From assembly GCA_934511165.1 (NCBI GenBank), contig CAKSWA010000003.1, positions 3,828 to 67,827 of the forward strand: a stretch of DNA of 64,000 nucleotides, read 5' to 3'. The notes below the pieces were generated by a model that saw only the letters and a program-made list of their open reading frames with translations, was not told where the DNA came from and ran no database searches. The DNA comes from an uncultured Oscillospiraceae bacterium (GTDB taxonomy: Bacteria > Bacillota > Clostridia > Oscillospirales > Oscillospiraceae). The translations under genes and the position numbers were made by a program. Shown here one piece after another: positions 1 through 8,870 of the stretch. Numbering within the stretch: position 1 is the first letter of the stretch; the number at the start of each line of letters is the position of its first letter.

Positions 1-2
1 GC

Positions 3-767
3 TATACGCCGCACTCCATCCGTGATTTCACCGACCGCATCGGCGTTTCCAAGGTCACGTCCACGGTGGACTACTCGCTGCTCGAAAGCTGTCTGCGCGA
101 TGATCTCAACGCGAACGCGAAGCGCGTTATGGCGGTGCTCCGTCCCGTGAAGCTCACGATCACGAACTACCCCGAAGGGCAGACCGAGCTTTTCGATATT
201 GAAAATAACCCCGTCGCCGAAAATAGCGGCACGCGTCCGGTTTCGTTCTCCCGCACGCTCTGGGTCGAGCAGGACGACTTTATGGAAGAGCCGGTCAAGA
301 AGTATAACCGCCTCTATCCGGGCAACGAGGTTCGTCTCAAGGGCGCTTACATCGTCCGCTGCACCGGCTGCGTCAAGGATGCAGACGGCAATGTGACCGA
401 GATCCTCTGTGAGTACGATCCTGAGACCCGCGGCGGCAACACTCCCGACGGGCGCAAGGTACGCGGCACGATCCATTGGGTGGATGCGAATAACTGCGCC
501 GACGCCGAGGTGCGGCTCTACGATATGCTCTTCTCCGACCCCGAGCCGGACGCGCCCGGCAAGGACTTCATCGACTGCCTGAACCCCAATTCGCTCGAAG
601 TACTCACCGGCTGCAAGGTGGAAAAGTCGCTCGAGGACTGCACCGCCACGGATCGCTTCCAGTTTCTCCGTCTCGGCTACTTTGCGCCGGACAACAAGGA
701 CAGCGCCACCGGCCATCTCGTATTCAACCGCGCCGTCGCGCTCAAGGATTCGTTTAAAAAGGACTAA
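3..767 (+). CDS. glnS: Glutaminyl-tRNA synthetase, C-terminal part (5' end outside window)
   Basis: Charges tRNA-Gln with glutamine in the cytoplasm. The frame is open from base 3, so the gene starts before the window; about 254 C-terminal residues remain of a protein that is usually about 550. They are the anticodon-binding beta-barrel region of GlnRS. Visible family landmarks are YTPHSIRDF at the left edge, ESCLRDDLN, the NYPEG loop, GRKVRGTIHWV and RLYDMLF. The GTG at 66 is internal and not the start. The stop at 765-767 is followed within 10 bases by a strong terminator, so glnS ends its transcription unit. A dedicated GlnRS means Gln-tRNA need not come from the GatCAB route alone. Confidence 0.95.
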   Translation, partial: YTPHSIRDFTDRIGVSKVTSTVDYSLLESCLRDDLNANAKRVMAVLRPVKLTITNYPEGQTELFDIENNPVAENSGTRPVSFSRTLWVEQDDFMEEPVKKYNRLYPGNEVRLKGAYIVRCTGCVKDADGNVTEILCEYDPETRGGNTPDGRKVRGTIHWVDANNCADAEVRLYDMLFSDPEPDAPGKDFIDCLNPNSLEVLTGCKVEKSLEDCTATDRFQFLRLGYFAPDNKDSATGHLVFNRAVALKDSFKKD

Positions 768-776
768 GATATGCAA

Positions 777-816
777 GAAGCAGCAGCTCCGAAAATCGGA
801 GTTGCTGCTTCTTTTT
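777..816 (+). terminator. Rho-independent terminator of glnS
   Basis: A 16-bp stem (777-792 with 796-811, one G-U pair), a 3-base AAA loop and a T5 tract at 812-816 follow directly after the glnS stop codon. Confidence 0.9.
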
Positions 817-820
817 AACC

Positions 821-926
821 GCCTCTCTCCTTGAGGGAGGTGGCTCGGCGTCAGCCGAGACGGAAGGAGTCACTCCCTCAGTCTCGCTGCGCTCGACAGC
901 TCCCTCGTGGAGGGAGCCTTTGGAGA
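821..926. repeat. Modular palindromic intergenic repeat, copy 1
   Basis: Two palindromic modules lie side by side. Module X (about 821-869) has a CTCTCTCC/GGGAGG arm and a GGCTCGGCGTCAGCC inner palindrome and ends GACGGAAGGAG. Module Y (about 870-926) contains CTCCCTCAGTC, a GCTGCGCTCGACAGC centre and CTCCCTCGTGGAGGGAG. The same two modules occur in the opposite order at 7527-7655. No ORF is convincing. I associate this type of element with non-autonomous repeats of gut Clostridia; that is memory, not a search result. Confidence 0.7.
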
Positions 927-936
927 GGGAGCCCTT

Positions 937-2089
937 TTAAGCGCTCAAATCGATCCACAGAGCGGGACGGACGGCAGTTTTACCTGTGTAAAAGCTGCTG
1001 CCAACAATTTGACCGTTAATTCCGACACTTGCTAACTCCACTATCCATTCGCCGCTCGGCCGGAGCCACCACCAGCATTTGCCGTTTCTGGCAACCGCCA
1101 CCCCGCTGGAAACAGCGTATTCTGTTGCTTCACACTCTCTTGCGCTGTCGGTGTCAAGATATATCTTCACTTCTATCGCACTCAGCAGAAACACTTTATC
1201 CTGTGCCACTTTGCTGGGATCTGTTTTGGAGTACGGAATATCTCCCACTAATATAGCTGTTTTCTCTTCCCCAGAAAAAGCTGCATCGAAAAAACTCTGA
1301 TTCAGCCATTGACAGAGCGAGCATTTTTCCCACCCAACATGCGCATGTTCAGTGTCATACAGCTGACAATCCAGCGCGTACTTACTGATAACAAGCGGTC
1401 TGTTTTCTTCCTTCGTCAGTACAATCCACTCAACTGCTTCCTTACCATTGGAAACATTATTATCCTGCTCATATTTTCCAAACACGATCGTGTCTCCGAC
1501 ATTGGCATTAATTAAACTCTCTTTGACAGCCCGTTTCCTGTATCCGGGAATAATCATCTGAATCAGAAGCATCACCAAAGTGACACATACGCAAACGGTT
1601 GGAATGCCAATTGCTGCAATCCTTTTGGCCTTTTTTACTCTTTGGGCTTTCTTTTCGGCCTTGAGCCGTTCCACCGCGGCTCTCTCCTCCGCCTTTTTAC
1701 AGGCGGCTTCGGCCTCCTCTTCGGCTTTTTTCCGCGCGGCAGCTTCCGCTTTCAAGCGCTCGTCCTTTTCCGCTGTCAACGCTTCGCGGTCAAAGGAAAG
1801 CAGCTCGACTTTCTCATTTCCTCAAACATGGCAGAAGCCTTCGTCCGCGTGGCACAGCGCGCCGCACGTGCAGAACCAGATATCCTTATACTCTTCCGGG
1901 AATACCTGCGCCTTGGCGCCATATTTCATCTGGTACTGCTTCACAAGCTCGCTCTCGCCGAGTACCCTGGAAAGCGGCTTCGGGCGCGGCAGAGCCGCCT
2001 GCTCCGCCCCGGCATAGTTCCAGACCGTATTGTCAGCGAAGCCCACGCAGGTGACAACAGCGGTAAAGGCGCGTATATTTCTCGCTCAT
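937..2089 (-). pseudogene. Broken DUF6273 membrane protein gene (one frameshift, one in-frame TGA)
   Basis: In one reading frame from 2085 down to 937 the product would have an N-terminal part (AFTAVVTCVGFADNTVWNY), a cysteine-rich stretch FCTCGALC...EGFCHV, a charged coiled coil rich in Ala, Glu and Lys, one membrane segment (IGIPTVCVCVTLVMLLIQM) and a C-terminal DUF6273 domain (VGDTIVFGKYEQ, EWIVLTKE, WLNQSFFDAAFS, WWWLRPSG). A TGA at 1822-1824 interrupts this frame right after CHV, where a zinc-ribbon Cys would be expected. The only good start (ATG at 2089) lies in another frame, so a second frameshift is needed near 2060-2085. The 280 residues after the TGA could still be made from the TTG at 1779, but that start has no obvious Shine-Dalgarno site. 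I call it a pseudogene; a sequencing error cannot be excluded. Confidence 0.7.
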
Positions 2090-2098
2090 GTACGCACC

Positions 2099-2338
2099 TC
2101 AGATTTCCGGGATCTCATCGTCGCTCACCGGCAGGCCAACAGACGCTGCGCCCGTTCCGCCGCGCCGATCAGGCAGCGCGATGACCATTGAGATACCGAC
2201 CGCGCCAAACAGGAACGTCCACCAGAAATACTTCTTGCTTGTATACCCCTTTTCGTTCGCGATATACTCAAATTCCTTTCCGATGTAATACGCCACTACG
2301 GGCACTACGATCACTGCAATAATAATAACCGCTTCCAT
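2099..2338 (-). CDS. Small membrane protein, function unknown
   Basis: The product has 79 residues. The start at 2338 (MEAVIIIAVIVV) is chosen because GGAGG lies about 8 bases upstream; the upstream in-frame ATG at 2350 overlaps that ribosome site. Two hydrophobic segments (residues 3-16 and about 43-57, FWWTFLFGAVGISMVI) flank a basic loop with KGYTSKKY, and the tail is polar and acidic (SDDEIPEI). It resembles small two-helix inner-membrane proteins; no family is recognised. Its own promoter lies at 2384-2411. It sits just upstream of the broken DUF6273 gene on the same strand, so the two may have been co-transcribed. Confidence 0.6.
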   Translation of the reverse strand: MEAVIIIAVIVVPVVAYYIGKEFEYIANEKGYTSKKYFWWTFLFGAVGISMVIALPDRRGGTGAASVGLPVSDDEIPEI

Positions 2339-2383
2339 AGATTTACCCTCCATATCTTTTTCTTCGGGAAAACGTATAAACCC

Positions 2384-2411
2384 ATTATAATATACACATA
2401 TATACATGCAA
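2384..2411 (-). promoter_or_regulatory. SigmaA-type promoter for the small membrane protein
   Basis: Read on the minus strand: -35 TTGCAT (2411-2406), a 16-base spacer and -10 TATAAT (2389-2384), about 45 bases before the start codon. Confidence 0.75.
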
Positions 2412-2440
2412 GCCCAAAAACGCGTTTTTTGCGGATAAAC

Positions 2441-2466
2441 GGCGGCGTCTCAAAAGAGACGCCGCC
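2441..2466 (-). terminator. GC-rich hairpin downstream of the SnoaL-like gene
   Basis: An 11-bp perfect stem (GGCGGCGTCTC/GAGACGCCGCC) with an AAAA loop lies after the minus-strand gene ending at 2510. The T tract on the minus side is weak, so termination efficiency is uncertain. Confidence 0.5.
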
Positions 2467-2509
2467 GCGAACTTGTCTTATTCGATTTACAGAATGGCCC
2501 GCCGGGATC

Positions 2510-2841
2510 TTATGCCGGTCTTACGACCAGGCGCTCGATCGGGCCGTCAGAGCTGAATTCCGTGATGGTAGCCAGAGCCCGGACATGGTAACCGTCGTAA
2601 ACGGCATAGTAGTAAGCCTGGGTGTCGCTGACGATACGGGCATCCGTGATGCGAAAGTGGCGGAACAGGAAGCGGTTGTGGTAGAACATATCAATGACCT
2701 CGGGGCCGTAGGTGCTGACCAGAGGCTTGCCCGCGTCACGGGGCAATGATCCACGAAAATAGCCGTGGGAGAAAAGAGCTTGCTCAGCGCCAAAGCGTCC
2801 TGATTGGCCAGAGCGTCCACATACTGTCGAATCAAAGTCAT
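2510..2841 (-). pseudogene. SnoaL/NTF2-like small protein gene with a one-base frameshift
   Basis: It starts at ATG 2841 (MTLIRQYVDALANQD) behind AAGGAGG at a good distance. The first 34 residues, to IFVDHCP, and the following PRDAGKPLVSTYGPEVIDMF...IERLVVRPA lie in different frames. Together they make a cone-shaped SnoaL-like/NTF2 domain of about 110 residues, a fold used by small hydrolases, isomerases and ligand-binding proteins. The break is at a run of four C (about 2738-2742, TTGCCCCGTGAC on the minus strand); one extra C would restore HCPRDAGK. Either this is a recent homopolymer deletion or an assembly error. A 20-codon ORF (2855-2917, MGVYVITGGTDALLNSEKVY) lies just upstream on the same strand and may be a remnant. 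Confidence 0.65.
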
Positions 2842-2989
2842 GGTTTCCGCCTCCTTAATATACTTTCTCGCTGTTGAGCAGGGCGTCGGTGCCGCCGGTG
2901 ATAACATAAACTCCCATACGTTGTCCATGTCCTTTCTTAGGGATTAAAACAGAGAATCTTCCTTGTGTTTTATATCATACACCGTGTAT

Positions 2990-3017
2990 ATTATCATACA
3001 TCCGCCGCGTATTGCAA
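2990..3017 (-). promoter_or_regulatory. Promoter for the SnoaL-like gene
   Basis: Minus strand: -35 TTGCAA (3017-3012), 16-base spacer, -10 GATAAT (2995-2990). The region from 2842 to 3107 otherwise holds only the short ORF remnant at 2855-2917. Confidence 0.55.
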
Positions 3018-3065
3018 TCTCCCAAAAGTATAGCCTCGCACGGCTGGAGGTTTTACGCCGCATAG

Positions 3066-3833
<768 letters not shown>

Positions 3834-3856
3834 ATTTTTATAAGGAGAGAACGATT

Positions 3857-5194
3857 ATGACAAAGAAACAAATCGGATCCGAACCAATTTACGACGCGCG
3901 CTCCCTTGGCACGCCGCGCATGCTGGTGCTCGGATTGCAGCACATGTTTGCCATGTTCGGCGCGACCGTCCTTGTCCCGGCGCTCACCGGTCTGAACGTT
4001 GCCACCACGCTGCTCTTCGCCGGTCTCGGCACGCTGCTCTTCCATCTGCTCACCAAGGGTAAGGTCCCCGCGTTCCTCGGCTCTTCGTTCGCATTCATCG
4101 GCGGCTACGCTGCCATCGCCCCGAACAAGGAACCCGAACTTCTCGTTTACGCCTGCGTCGGCGTTGCGGCGGCGGGTCTCATGTACGTCGTCCTCTCCGC
4201 TCTCTTCAAGGCCTTCGGCGTGAAGAAGGTCATGCGCTTTTTCCCCCCGATCGTCACCGGCCCGATCATCATTGCCATCGGCCTGACGCTCTCCTCCTCC
4301 GCGATCACCAACTGCTCCGCCAACTGGCTCGTCGCCGTCGTCGCCATCGCGATCGTCATCGGCTTCAACATGTGGGGCAAGGGCATGACCAAGATCATCC
4401 CCATCCTGCTCGGCGTTCTCGGCTCCTATGTCTTCGCGCTGATCGTTGACCCCGCCGCCCGTGCCAAGGTCGTTGAGGCCGTCGGCGAGGCCGCCTGGAT
4501 CGGCTTCCCCATCTACGGCGAGCGCACCGTGTTCTCCCTGTTCTCTGCCGCCGACTTCGACAGCGGCCTTCTCGTGAGCGCCATCTTCACGATCGTCCCG
4601 CTCTCTCTTGCCACGATGGTCGAGCACATCGGCGACATCTGCGCCATCTCCTCCACGGTTGAAAAGAACTACATGGTCGACCCCGGCTTCCACCGCACGC
4701 TCCTCGGCGACGGTCTCGCTACGACGCTCGCCGCTCTCTTCGGCGCTCCCGCCAACACCACCTACGGCGAAAATACCGGCGTTCTCGCCCTGACCCGCGT
4801 CTACGATCCCGCTGTCATCCGCATCGCTGCGGTGTTCGCTGTCATCGTGTCCTTCTGCCCGAAGTTCTCCGCTCTCGTCTCCGCGATGCCCACCGCCACG
4901 ATCGGCGGCGTGTCCCTCGTCCTCTACGGCATGATCTCCGCGGTCGGCGTGCGCAACGTCGTGGAAAACAACGTGGACTTCTCCAACACCCGCAACATCA
5001 TCATCGCCGCGCTCATCCTCGTCCTCGCGATCGGCATCACCTACACCGCCCCCATCCAGATCGGTATCGTGAGCTTCTCCGGTCTTGCGGTCGCCTCCAT
5101 CGTGGGCATCGTGCTCAACGCCATCCTGCCCGGCAAGGACTACGAGTTCGTGCAGGAGGACAAGGGTTCCACCTCCGTGGACTTCAAAGTGTGA
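3857..5194 (+). CDS. uraA: Uracil permease (uracil/xanthine transporter family)
   Basis: Proton-linked uptake of uracil across the cytoplasmic membrane, feeding the UPRT salvage reaction. The product has 445 residues, normal for NCS2 permeases. The start at 3857 (MTKKQIGSEPIYDARSLG) has AAGGAGA 9 bases upstream. About 14 hydrophobic segments can be followed. Family landmarks are LGLQHMFAMFGATVLVP (residues 21-37), VPAFLGSSFAFIGGYA in the first half and GAPANTTYGENTGVLA in the second, where NCS2 proteins bind the base through acidic and polar residues. It is the second gene of the pyrR operon and is expected to be attenuated by PyrR in high UMP. Confidence 0.93.
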   Translation: MTKKQIGSEPIYDARSLGTPRMLVLGLQHMFAMFGATVLVPALTGLNVATTLLFAGLGTLLFHLLTKGKVPAFLGSSFAFIGGYAAIAPNKEPELLVYACVGVAAAGLMYVVLSALFKAFGVKKVMRFFPPIVTGPIIIAIGLTLSSSAITNCSANWLVAVVAIAIVIGFNMWGKGMTKIIPILLGVLGSYVFALIVDPAARAKVVEAVGEAAWIGFPIYGERTVFSLFSAADFDSGLLVSAIFTIVPLSLATMVEHIGDICAISSTVEKNYMVDPGFHRTLLGDGLATTLAALFGAPANTTYGENTGVLALTRVYDPAVIRIAAVFAVIVSFCPKFSALVSAMPTATIGGVSLVLYGMISAVGVRNVVENNVDFSNTRNIIIAALILVLAIGITYTAPIQIGIVSFSGLAVASIVGIVLNAILPGKDYEFVQEDKGSTSVDFKV

Positions 5195-5234
5195 TATCTC
5201 TCCGCCTCTCTTAAATATCTTCCCTGTAAAGGGG

Positions 5235-5267
5235 GACGCGCCGTATCCGCGGCGCGTCTCTCTTTTT
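5235..5267 (+). terminator. Terminator of pyrR-uraA
   Basis: Stem GACGCGCC (5235-5242) with GGCGCGTC (5251-5258), an 8-base loop, then TCTCTTTTT. Confidence 0.8.
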
Positions 5268-5280
5268 GCCGATTCCGGCG

Positions 5281-5309
5281 TTGCCTTTTTCATCGAAGCG
5301 TGATAACAT
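5281..5309 (+). promoter_or_regulatory. Promoter for the uracil-DNA glycosylase operon
   Basis: -35 TTGCCT (5281-5286), 17-base spacer, -10 TAACAT (5304-5309), about 25 bases before the start codon. Confidence 0.55.
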
Positions 5310-5333
5310 AGTTTTGTATGGAGTGTGATGATC

Positions 5334-5903
5334 ATGGAAGCGATGGACAGACTGCAAAAGGAATGTCTCTCCTGCCGGGACTGCCCGCTTTCGCAGGGGC
5401 GGCACAACGTTGTTTTCGGCGTCGGTGATCCCGAGAGCGAGCTGATGTTCATCGGCGAGGGGCCGGGCGAGCAGGAAGATCTGCAGGGCGAGCCGTTTGT
5501 CGGCCCGGCGGGAAAGCTGCTCGACGATATGCTCGAAATGATCGATCTCGACCGCTCGCGCGTTTACATTGCGAACGTCGTCAAGTGCCGTCCGCCGCAC
5601 AACCGCGATCCTCTCAACGAGGAACAGGCAGCCTGCCGCCGCTGGCTGGATGCGCAGCGCGATCTGATCCGTCCGAAGCTTATCGTATGTCTCGGGCGCA
5701 TCGCCGCGATGGCCATCATCAAGCCGGACTTTCGCATCACACGCGAGCACGGCCAATGGTTCGACATTGAAAGCGCCCGCGCCATGGCAATTTACCATCC
5801 GTCTGCGCTGCTGCGCGACATCACCAAACGCCCGGAAACGTTTGCCGATCTACGCTCGCTTCGCAGCGAGGCCAAGCGCGTATGCGAACGGCTCTATAAA
5901 TAA
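5334..5903 (+). CDS. Family-4 (Fe-S) uracil-DNA glycosylase
   Basis: Removes uracil from DNA to start base-excision repair of deaminated cytosine. The product has 189 residues, normal for family 4. Four cysteines form the cluster pattern: C14 and C17 at the N-terminus (CLSCRDC) and a C-x15-C pair in NVVKCRPPHNRDPLNEEQAAC. Catalytic motif I is GEGPGEQED (residues 41-49) and the DNA-intercalation motif is HPSALLRD near residue 150. In-frame GTG 5325 and ATG 5328 are possible starts; ATG 5334 is preferred because GGAG lies 10 bases upstream. The next gene follows 27 bases later, which suggests an operon with the DUF2156 and acetyltransferase genes. Confidence 0.9.
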   Translation: MEAMDRLQKECLSCRDCPLSQGRHNVVFGVGDPESELMFIGEGPGEQEDLQGEPFVGPAGKLLDDMLEMIDLDRSRVYIANVVKCRPPHNRDPLNEEQAACRRWLDAQRDLIRPKLIVCLGRIAAMAIIKPDFRITREHGQWFDIESARAMAIYHPSALLRDITKRPETFADLRSLRSEAKRVCERLYK

Positions 5904-5930
5904 AATAACAAAACGGAAAGGCTTTTTCTT

Positions 5931-6827
5931 ATGAGCGAATTTCAGCCCATCGGGCTGCAGCACAAACCGCTGTTCGATGAAACGCTTGGCTGGGAGGATT
6001 CCAAAAGCTCCTCGGACAGCTTCGGAAACGTATTTCTCTGGGACATTCTCTGCCGCCGCAATGTCGCCGTTCTCGGCGATCGCCTCGGCATCGAATACCT
6101 TTGCCCTAAGGGGGCATTCTACGCCTATCCCTCCGGCCGGGGTGAGCTTGCTCCCGCGATCGAAACGCTTCGCGCGCGTGCCGCAGAGCACAAGCGGCCT
6201 CTCTATCTGGAAGGTGTGACCGCGCCGCAGCGCGCCGCGCTGGAAGCGGCACTGCCGGGGAAGTTCCGCTTTTTTGAGGATCGTGACGACGCCGATTACA
6301 TGTACTCTGTCGAATCGTTCGCAACGCTCTCTGGGAAGAAGCTCCACGGCAAGCGGAATTTCTGCAACCGGTTTGAAGCATCGCACGACTGGCATTACGA
6401 AGCCCTATCTCCTGCCGCGTTTGACGACTGCCGCAGCCTGCTCCAGAGCTGGGATGCCGAGAAGGACGGCGGGAATGCAGAGGAAAATGAGGCCATCGAA
6501 CGGATGTTCCAGTATTGGGACTCGCTCGGCATGGCCGGCGGTATTCTCTATGCCGACGGCAAGCCCGCAGCATTCACCGCCGGGGAACGGCTCGGCGGCG
6601 ACACGATCGACGTGCATTTTGAAAAGGCTCTCGACGATCTCCCCGGCGCGTACCCGATGATTGCGCGGGAGTTTGCCCGGCAGCTGCAAAGGGATTTTCC
6701 GGAGATCCGGTATCTTAACCGCGAGGAAGATATGGGCATCCCCGGTCTTCGAAAAGCGAAAGAGGAGTGGTATCCGATGTTCATGATCGACAAATTCACC
6801 GCTCTCTGGCTGGAGGACGAAGCATGA
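5931..6827 (+). CDS. DUF2156 domain protein (GNAT-like fold, LPG_synthase_C family)
   Basis: The product has 298 residues and is predicted soluble. It shows the DUF2156 pattern: an N-terminal half with FGNVFLWDI, a central LSGKKLHGKRNFCNRF segment and a C-terminal half with GILYADGKPAAFTAGERL and a late IRYLNREEDMGIPGLRKAK. The fold is shared with the C-terminal catalytic domain of phosphatidylglycerol lysyltransferases, which use aminoacyl-tRNA, but no flippase domain is present, so the substrate is unknown. Its stop codon overlaps the start of the acetyltransferase gene (ATGA at 6824), a sign of translational coupling; the two GNAT-fold proteins probably act together. Confidence 0.8.
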   Translation: MSEFQPIGLQHKPLFDETLGWEDSKSSSDSFGNVFLWDILCRRNVAVLGDRLGIEYLCPKGAFYAYPSGRGELAPAIETLRARAAEHKRPLYLEGVTAPQRAALEAALPGKFRFFEDRDDADYMYSVESFATLSGKKLHGKRNFCNRFEASHDWHYEALSPAAFDDCRSLLQSWDAEKDGGNAEENEAIERMFQYWDSLGMAGGILYADGKPAAFTAGERLGGDTIDVHFEKALDDLPGAYPMIAREFARQLQRDFPEIRYLNREEDMGIPGLRKAKEEWYPMFMIDKFTALWLEDEA

Positions 6828-7462
6828 CGCCGCGTCCGTCCCGCGAGGGCGACGAAAAAGCGCTCAAAGCGCTTTGGCGCGAGGTGTTCGGCGATACGGA
6901 CGAGTATATTGATACGTTCTTCCGCGAGGTCTATCGCCCCGGCATGGCGAGTGTGATCGAGGAGGACGGTACCGTCGCCGCGGCGGCGTATGCTGTGCCG
7001 TTCGGCGGCGTTCGGTACATTTACGCCGTGGCAACAAAGCCGGAGTATCGCGGCCGGGGCTATGGCCGCGCCGTAACGCTTGCCGCCGCCGGAGGAGAGC
7101 CGGCATATCTCTGCCCGGCAGATGCCACGCTCCGGTGCTGGTATGCGCTCACGATGCGCGCGAAAACGGTATCGTACCGCACGGACACGCCGCTTCCCGC
7201 TGCGCGCCGGAAGATCACGGCAGCGGAATTCAACGAGCGCCGCGAGATATGGCTGGACGGCATCCCGCACGCGAAGTACAGCGACGGGATATTGAAGCTC
7301 TTCTCCGTGACCGGGGAATTCTTCTGCGGCGAGCACGGCGATATCTATGCCGTAGACGGCGGCCGCGTGTGCGAGGCGCTTCCCGCGCGCGCAGGCGACG
7401 AGCCGTTTCTCATGGGGCTCAACGGCGCCGAGCCGATCTACTGGGGTCTGGCGCTGGAATAA
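6824..7462 (+). CDS. GNAT family N-acetyltransferase
   Basis: The product has 212 residues and starts at the ATG that overlaps the preceding stop by 4 bases. The acetyl-CoA-binding motif A is clear at residues 61-76 (VATKPEYRGRGYGRAV). The N-terminal part (REGDEKALKALWREVFGD) is a typical GNAT helix 1-2. After the domain there is a second, shorter region ending EPFLMGLNGAEPIYWGLALE, as in GNATs with a sterol-carrier or Eis-like tail. The acceptor substrate cannot be told from sequence. It is last in the operon and is followed by a terminator. Confidence 0.85.
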   Translation: MTPRPSREGDEKALKALWREVFGDTDEYIDTFFREVYRPGMASVIEEDGTVAAAAYAVPFGGVRYIYAVATKPEYRGRGYGRAVTLAAAGGEPAYLCPADATLRCWYALTMRAKTVSYRTDTPLPAARRKITAAEFNERREIWLDGIPHAKYSDGILKLFSVTGEFFCGEHGDIYAVDGGRVCEALPARAGDEPFLMGLNGAEPIYWGLALE

Positions 7463-7467
7463 GGATG

Positions 7468-7505
7468 AAAAAGGCTTCTCTCAGAGTTTGAGAGAAGCCT
7501 TTTTC
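7468..7505 (+). terminator. Terminator after the acetyltransferase gene
   Basis: An 11-bp stem (GGCTTCTCTCA 7473-7483 with TGAGAGAAGCC 7489-7499), extended by A/T pairs, then T5. Confidence 0.88.
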
Positions 7506-7526
7506 TATTAGCGGGGGACCGATTAA

Positions 7527-7655
7527 CCCCTCAGTCAGCCTTACGGCTGCCAACTCCCCTATCGAGGGGAGCCAAGTTGGTTTTTCGCAAGCTTACTTGC
7601 CTCCCCTAACAGGGGAGGCGGATTTTGCCAAAGGCAAAAGACGAAGGGGTTTTCT
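7527..7655. repeat. Modular palindromic intergenic repeat, copy 2 (modules in reverse order)
   Basis: Module Y is at about 7528-7588 (CCCCTCAGTCAGCC, AGCCTTACGGCT, CTCCCCTATCGAGGGGAG), followed by module X at about 7600-7655 (CCTCCCCTAACAGGGGAGG, TTTTGCC/GGCAAAA, GACGAAGGGG). The whole element is bounded by AACCCCTC and GAAGGGGTT, an imperfect terminal inverted repeat. It lies between convergent genes. Confidence 0.75.
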
Positions 7656-7660
7656 CCACA

Positions 7661-8785
7661 TTATTCCGCGTTCAGATAATACACCGTTAAAAGATCAACA
7701 CATGCGCCGTAGCTCTGCATGCCGCGGTAATCGCCGTAGGTTTGCAGGAAGGATTCGTAGACCTTTTCGGAAACATCCGCCGCTGGCGTCTCAAACTGCT
7801 TCCAGTAAGCGTTGTTCGCAGTCAGATCGGCGCGCACAGCCTCGCTGAGTGAAGAGTATACCTCGTGCCAGGCGTCGTAATCCGCGCTGTAGAGCGCGTT
7901 GCCGAGGTAAATATAGGCGAGCAGCGCGCCGGAGTAGCGGTACTCATCGTCGCCGCTTTCCATACACGCGACAACGGCGCAGAAGTTTGCCTCGTCCTCG
8001 CGCGCCACACCGTGCAGGTGCGCCAGTTCGTGCGCGATGGTGGACGGCAGCAAGCACACGGGCGAATCGGCATTGAGATTCGCTTCCGCCGTATACGGGA
8101 AAAAGAAACCGGTATAGTGGATATAGCTCAAAAGGCGCGAGAGCACCACGGGCTTTGCCCGCACCGCCGGGGCGGCAAGGCACGGGAAGGTCTGCTCCGC
8201 GCCCTCATAGATATCCGCAGAGCGGCGGAAGATTGCGTCCTTATCCATGGCGCACACGCCGTTCCTGTCGCGCTCTGTGCGCTCTGCCAGCGTATTGGCC
8301 TGCGCGGCGAAGTACTTCGTCACGGTTTCCAGCTCCTGCACGGAGACATCGCGCCGCTTCAGCCCGGTCTGCTCGGTGAAGCTGTCGGAATAATAAAGCA
8401 CGCCCCACCACAGGCAGAAGAGCGCAAACAGCGCCGCCGAGACGGAAAGGATTGTCATCCCCGTGCGGTAAGCCTTCGCCCAGCGCCGCAGGATAAGCCG
8501 TACGAGCAAGACGATGAGCAGCACAACGCCGAGCGTCACGAGGAAGAGGATGACCCACTCCGTCACGGAAAACGGCACGGCGGAGAAGAGCCGTCCCGCA
8601 AAGGCGTGCCACGGGCGCACAAGCGTCCGGCAGAGGGCATTCATGACCGCCTTGTTGCCGCGCAGCAGGAAGTACGCCGCAAGCCACGCGAGCGACACGA
8701 GCAGCACAACATGGCGCGCCGGACACAGCCGCCATAGCGACCGAAACGTTATTTTCTTTTTCTCCGTTGTTTCCATATCTGGCAT
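7661..8785 (-). CDS. DUF3810 family membrane zinc-peptidase-like protein
   Basis: The product has 374 residues. The start at 8785 (MPDMETTEKKKITF) has GGAG 4-5 bases upstream; METTEKKK at 8776 is the alternative. Three hydrophobic segments occupy the first 140 residues (about 27-45, 75-100 and 113-132). The soluble C-terminal part carries TIAHELAHLHGV, an HExxH zinc-protease signature with a third possible ligand in the ANFCAVVACMESGDDEYRYSG stretch. DUF3810 proteins are common in Clostridia; their substrate is unknown. It is monocistronic, between the palindromic repeat and a terminator. Confidence 0.8.
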   Translation of the reverse strand: MPDMETTEKKKITFRSLWRLCPARHVVLLVSLAWLAAYFLLRGNKAVMNALCRTLVRPWHAFAGRLFSAVPFSVTEWVILFLVTLGVVLLIVLLVRLILRRWAKAYRTGMTILSVSAALFALFCLWWGVLYYSDSFTEQTGLKRRDVSVQELETVTKYFAAQANTLAERTERDRNGVCAMDKDAIFRRSADIYEGAEQTFPCLAAPAVRAKPVVLSRLLSYIHYTGFFFPYTAEANLNADSPVCLLPSTIAHELAHLHGVAREDEANFCAVVACMESGDDEYRYSGALLAYIYLGNALYSADYDAWHEVYSSLSEAVRADLTANNAYWKQFETPAADVSEKVYESFLQTYGDYRGMQSYGACVDLLTVYYLNAE

Positions 8786-8817
8786 TTTACTCCGTCCGGC
8801 TTTGAAAGGCAACCGGT

Positions 8818-8853
8818 AAAAAAAGACGGAGCAGAGGTATCCTCCGCTCCGTC
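8818..8853 (-). terminator. Terminator of the zinc-ribbon protein gene
   Basis: On the minus strand, GACGGAGC (8853-8846) pairs with GCTCCGTC (8832-8825) and the internal GGAGG/CCTCT extends it, followed by T7 (8824-8818). Confidence 0.85.
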
Positions 8854-8870
8854 CAAAATTTTATTCCTTA

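Noticed and set aside
1822..1824. Selenocysteine at the TGA of the DUF6273 gene
   Set aside because: The site is a structural zinc-ribbon Cys, no SECIS-like hairpin is visible and a second frameshift upstream points to decay.
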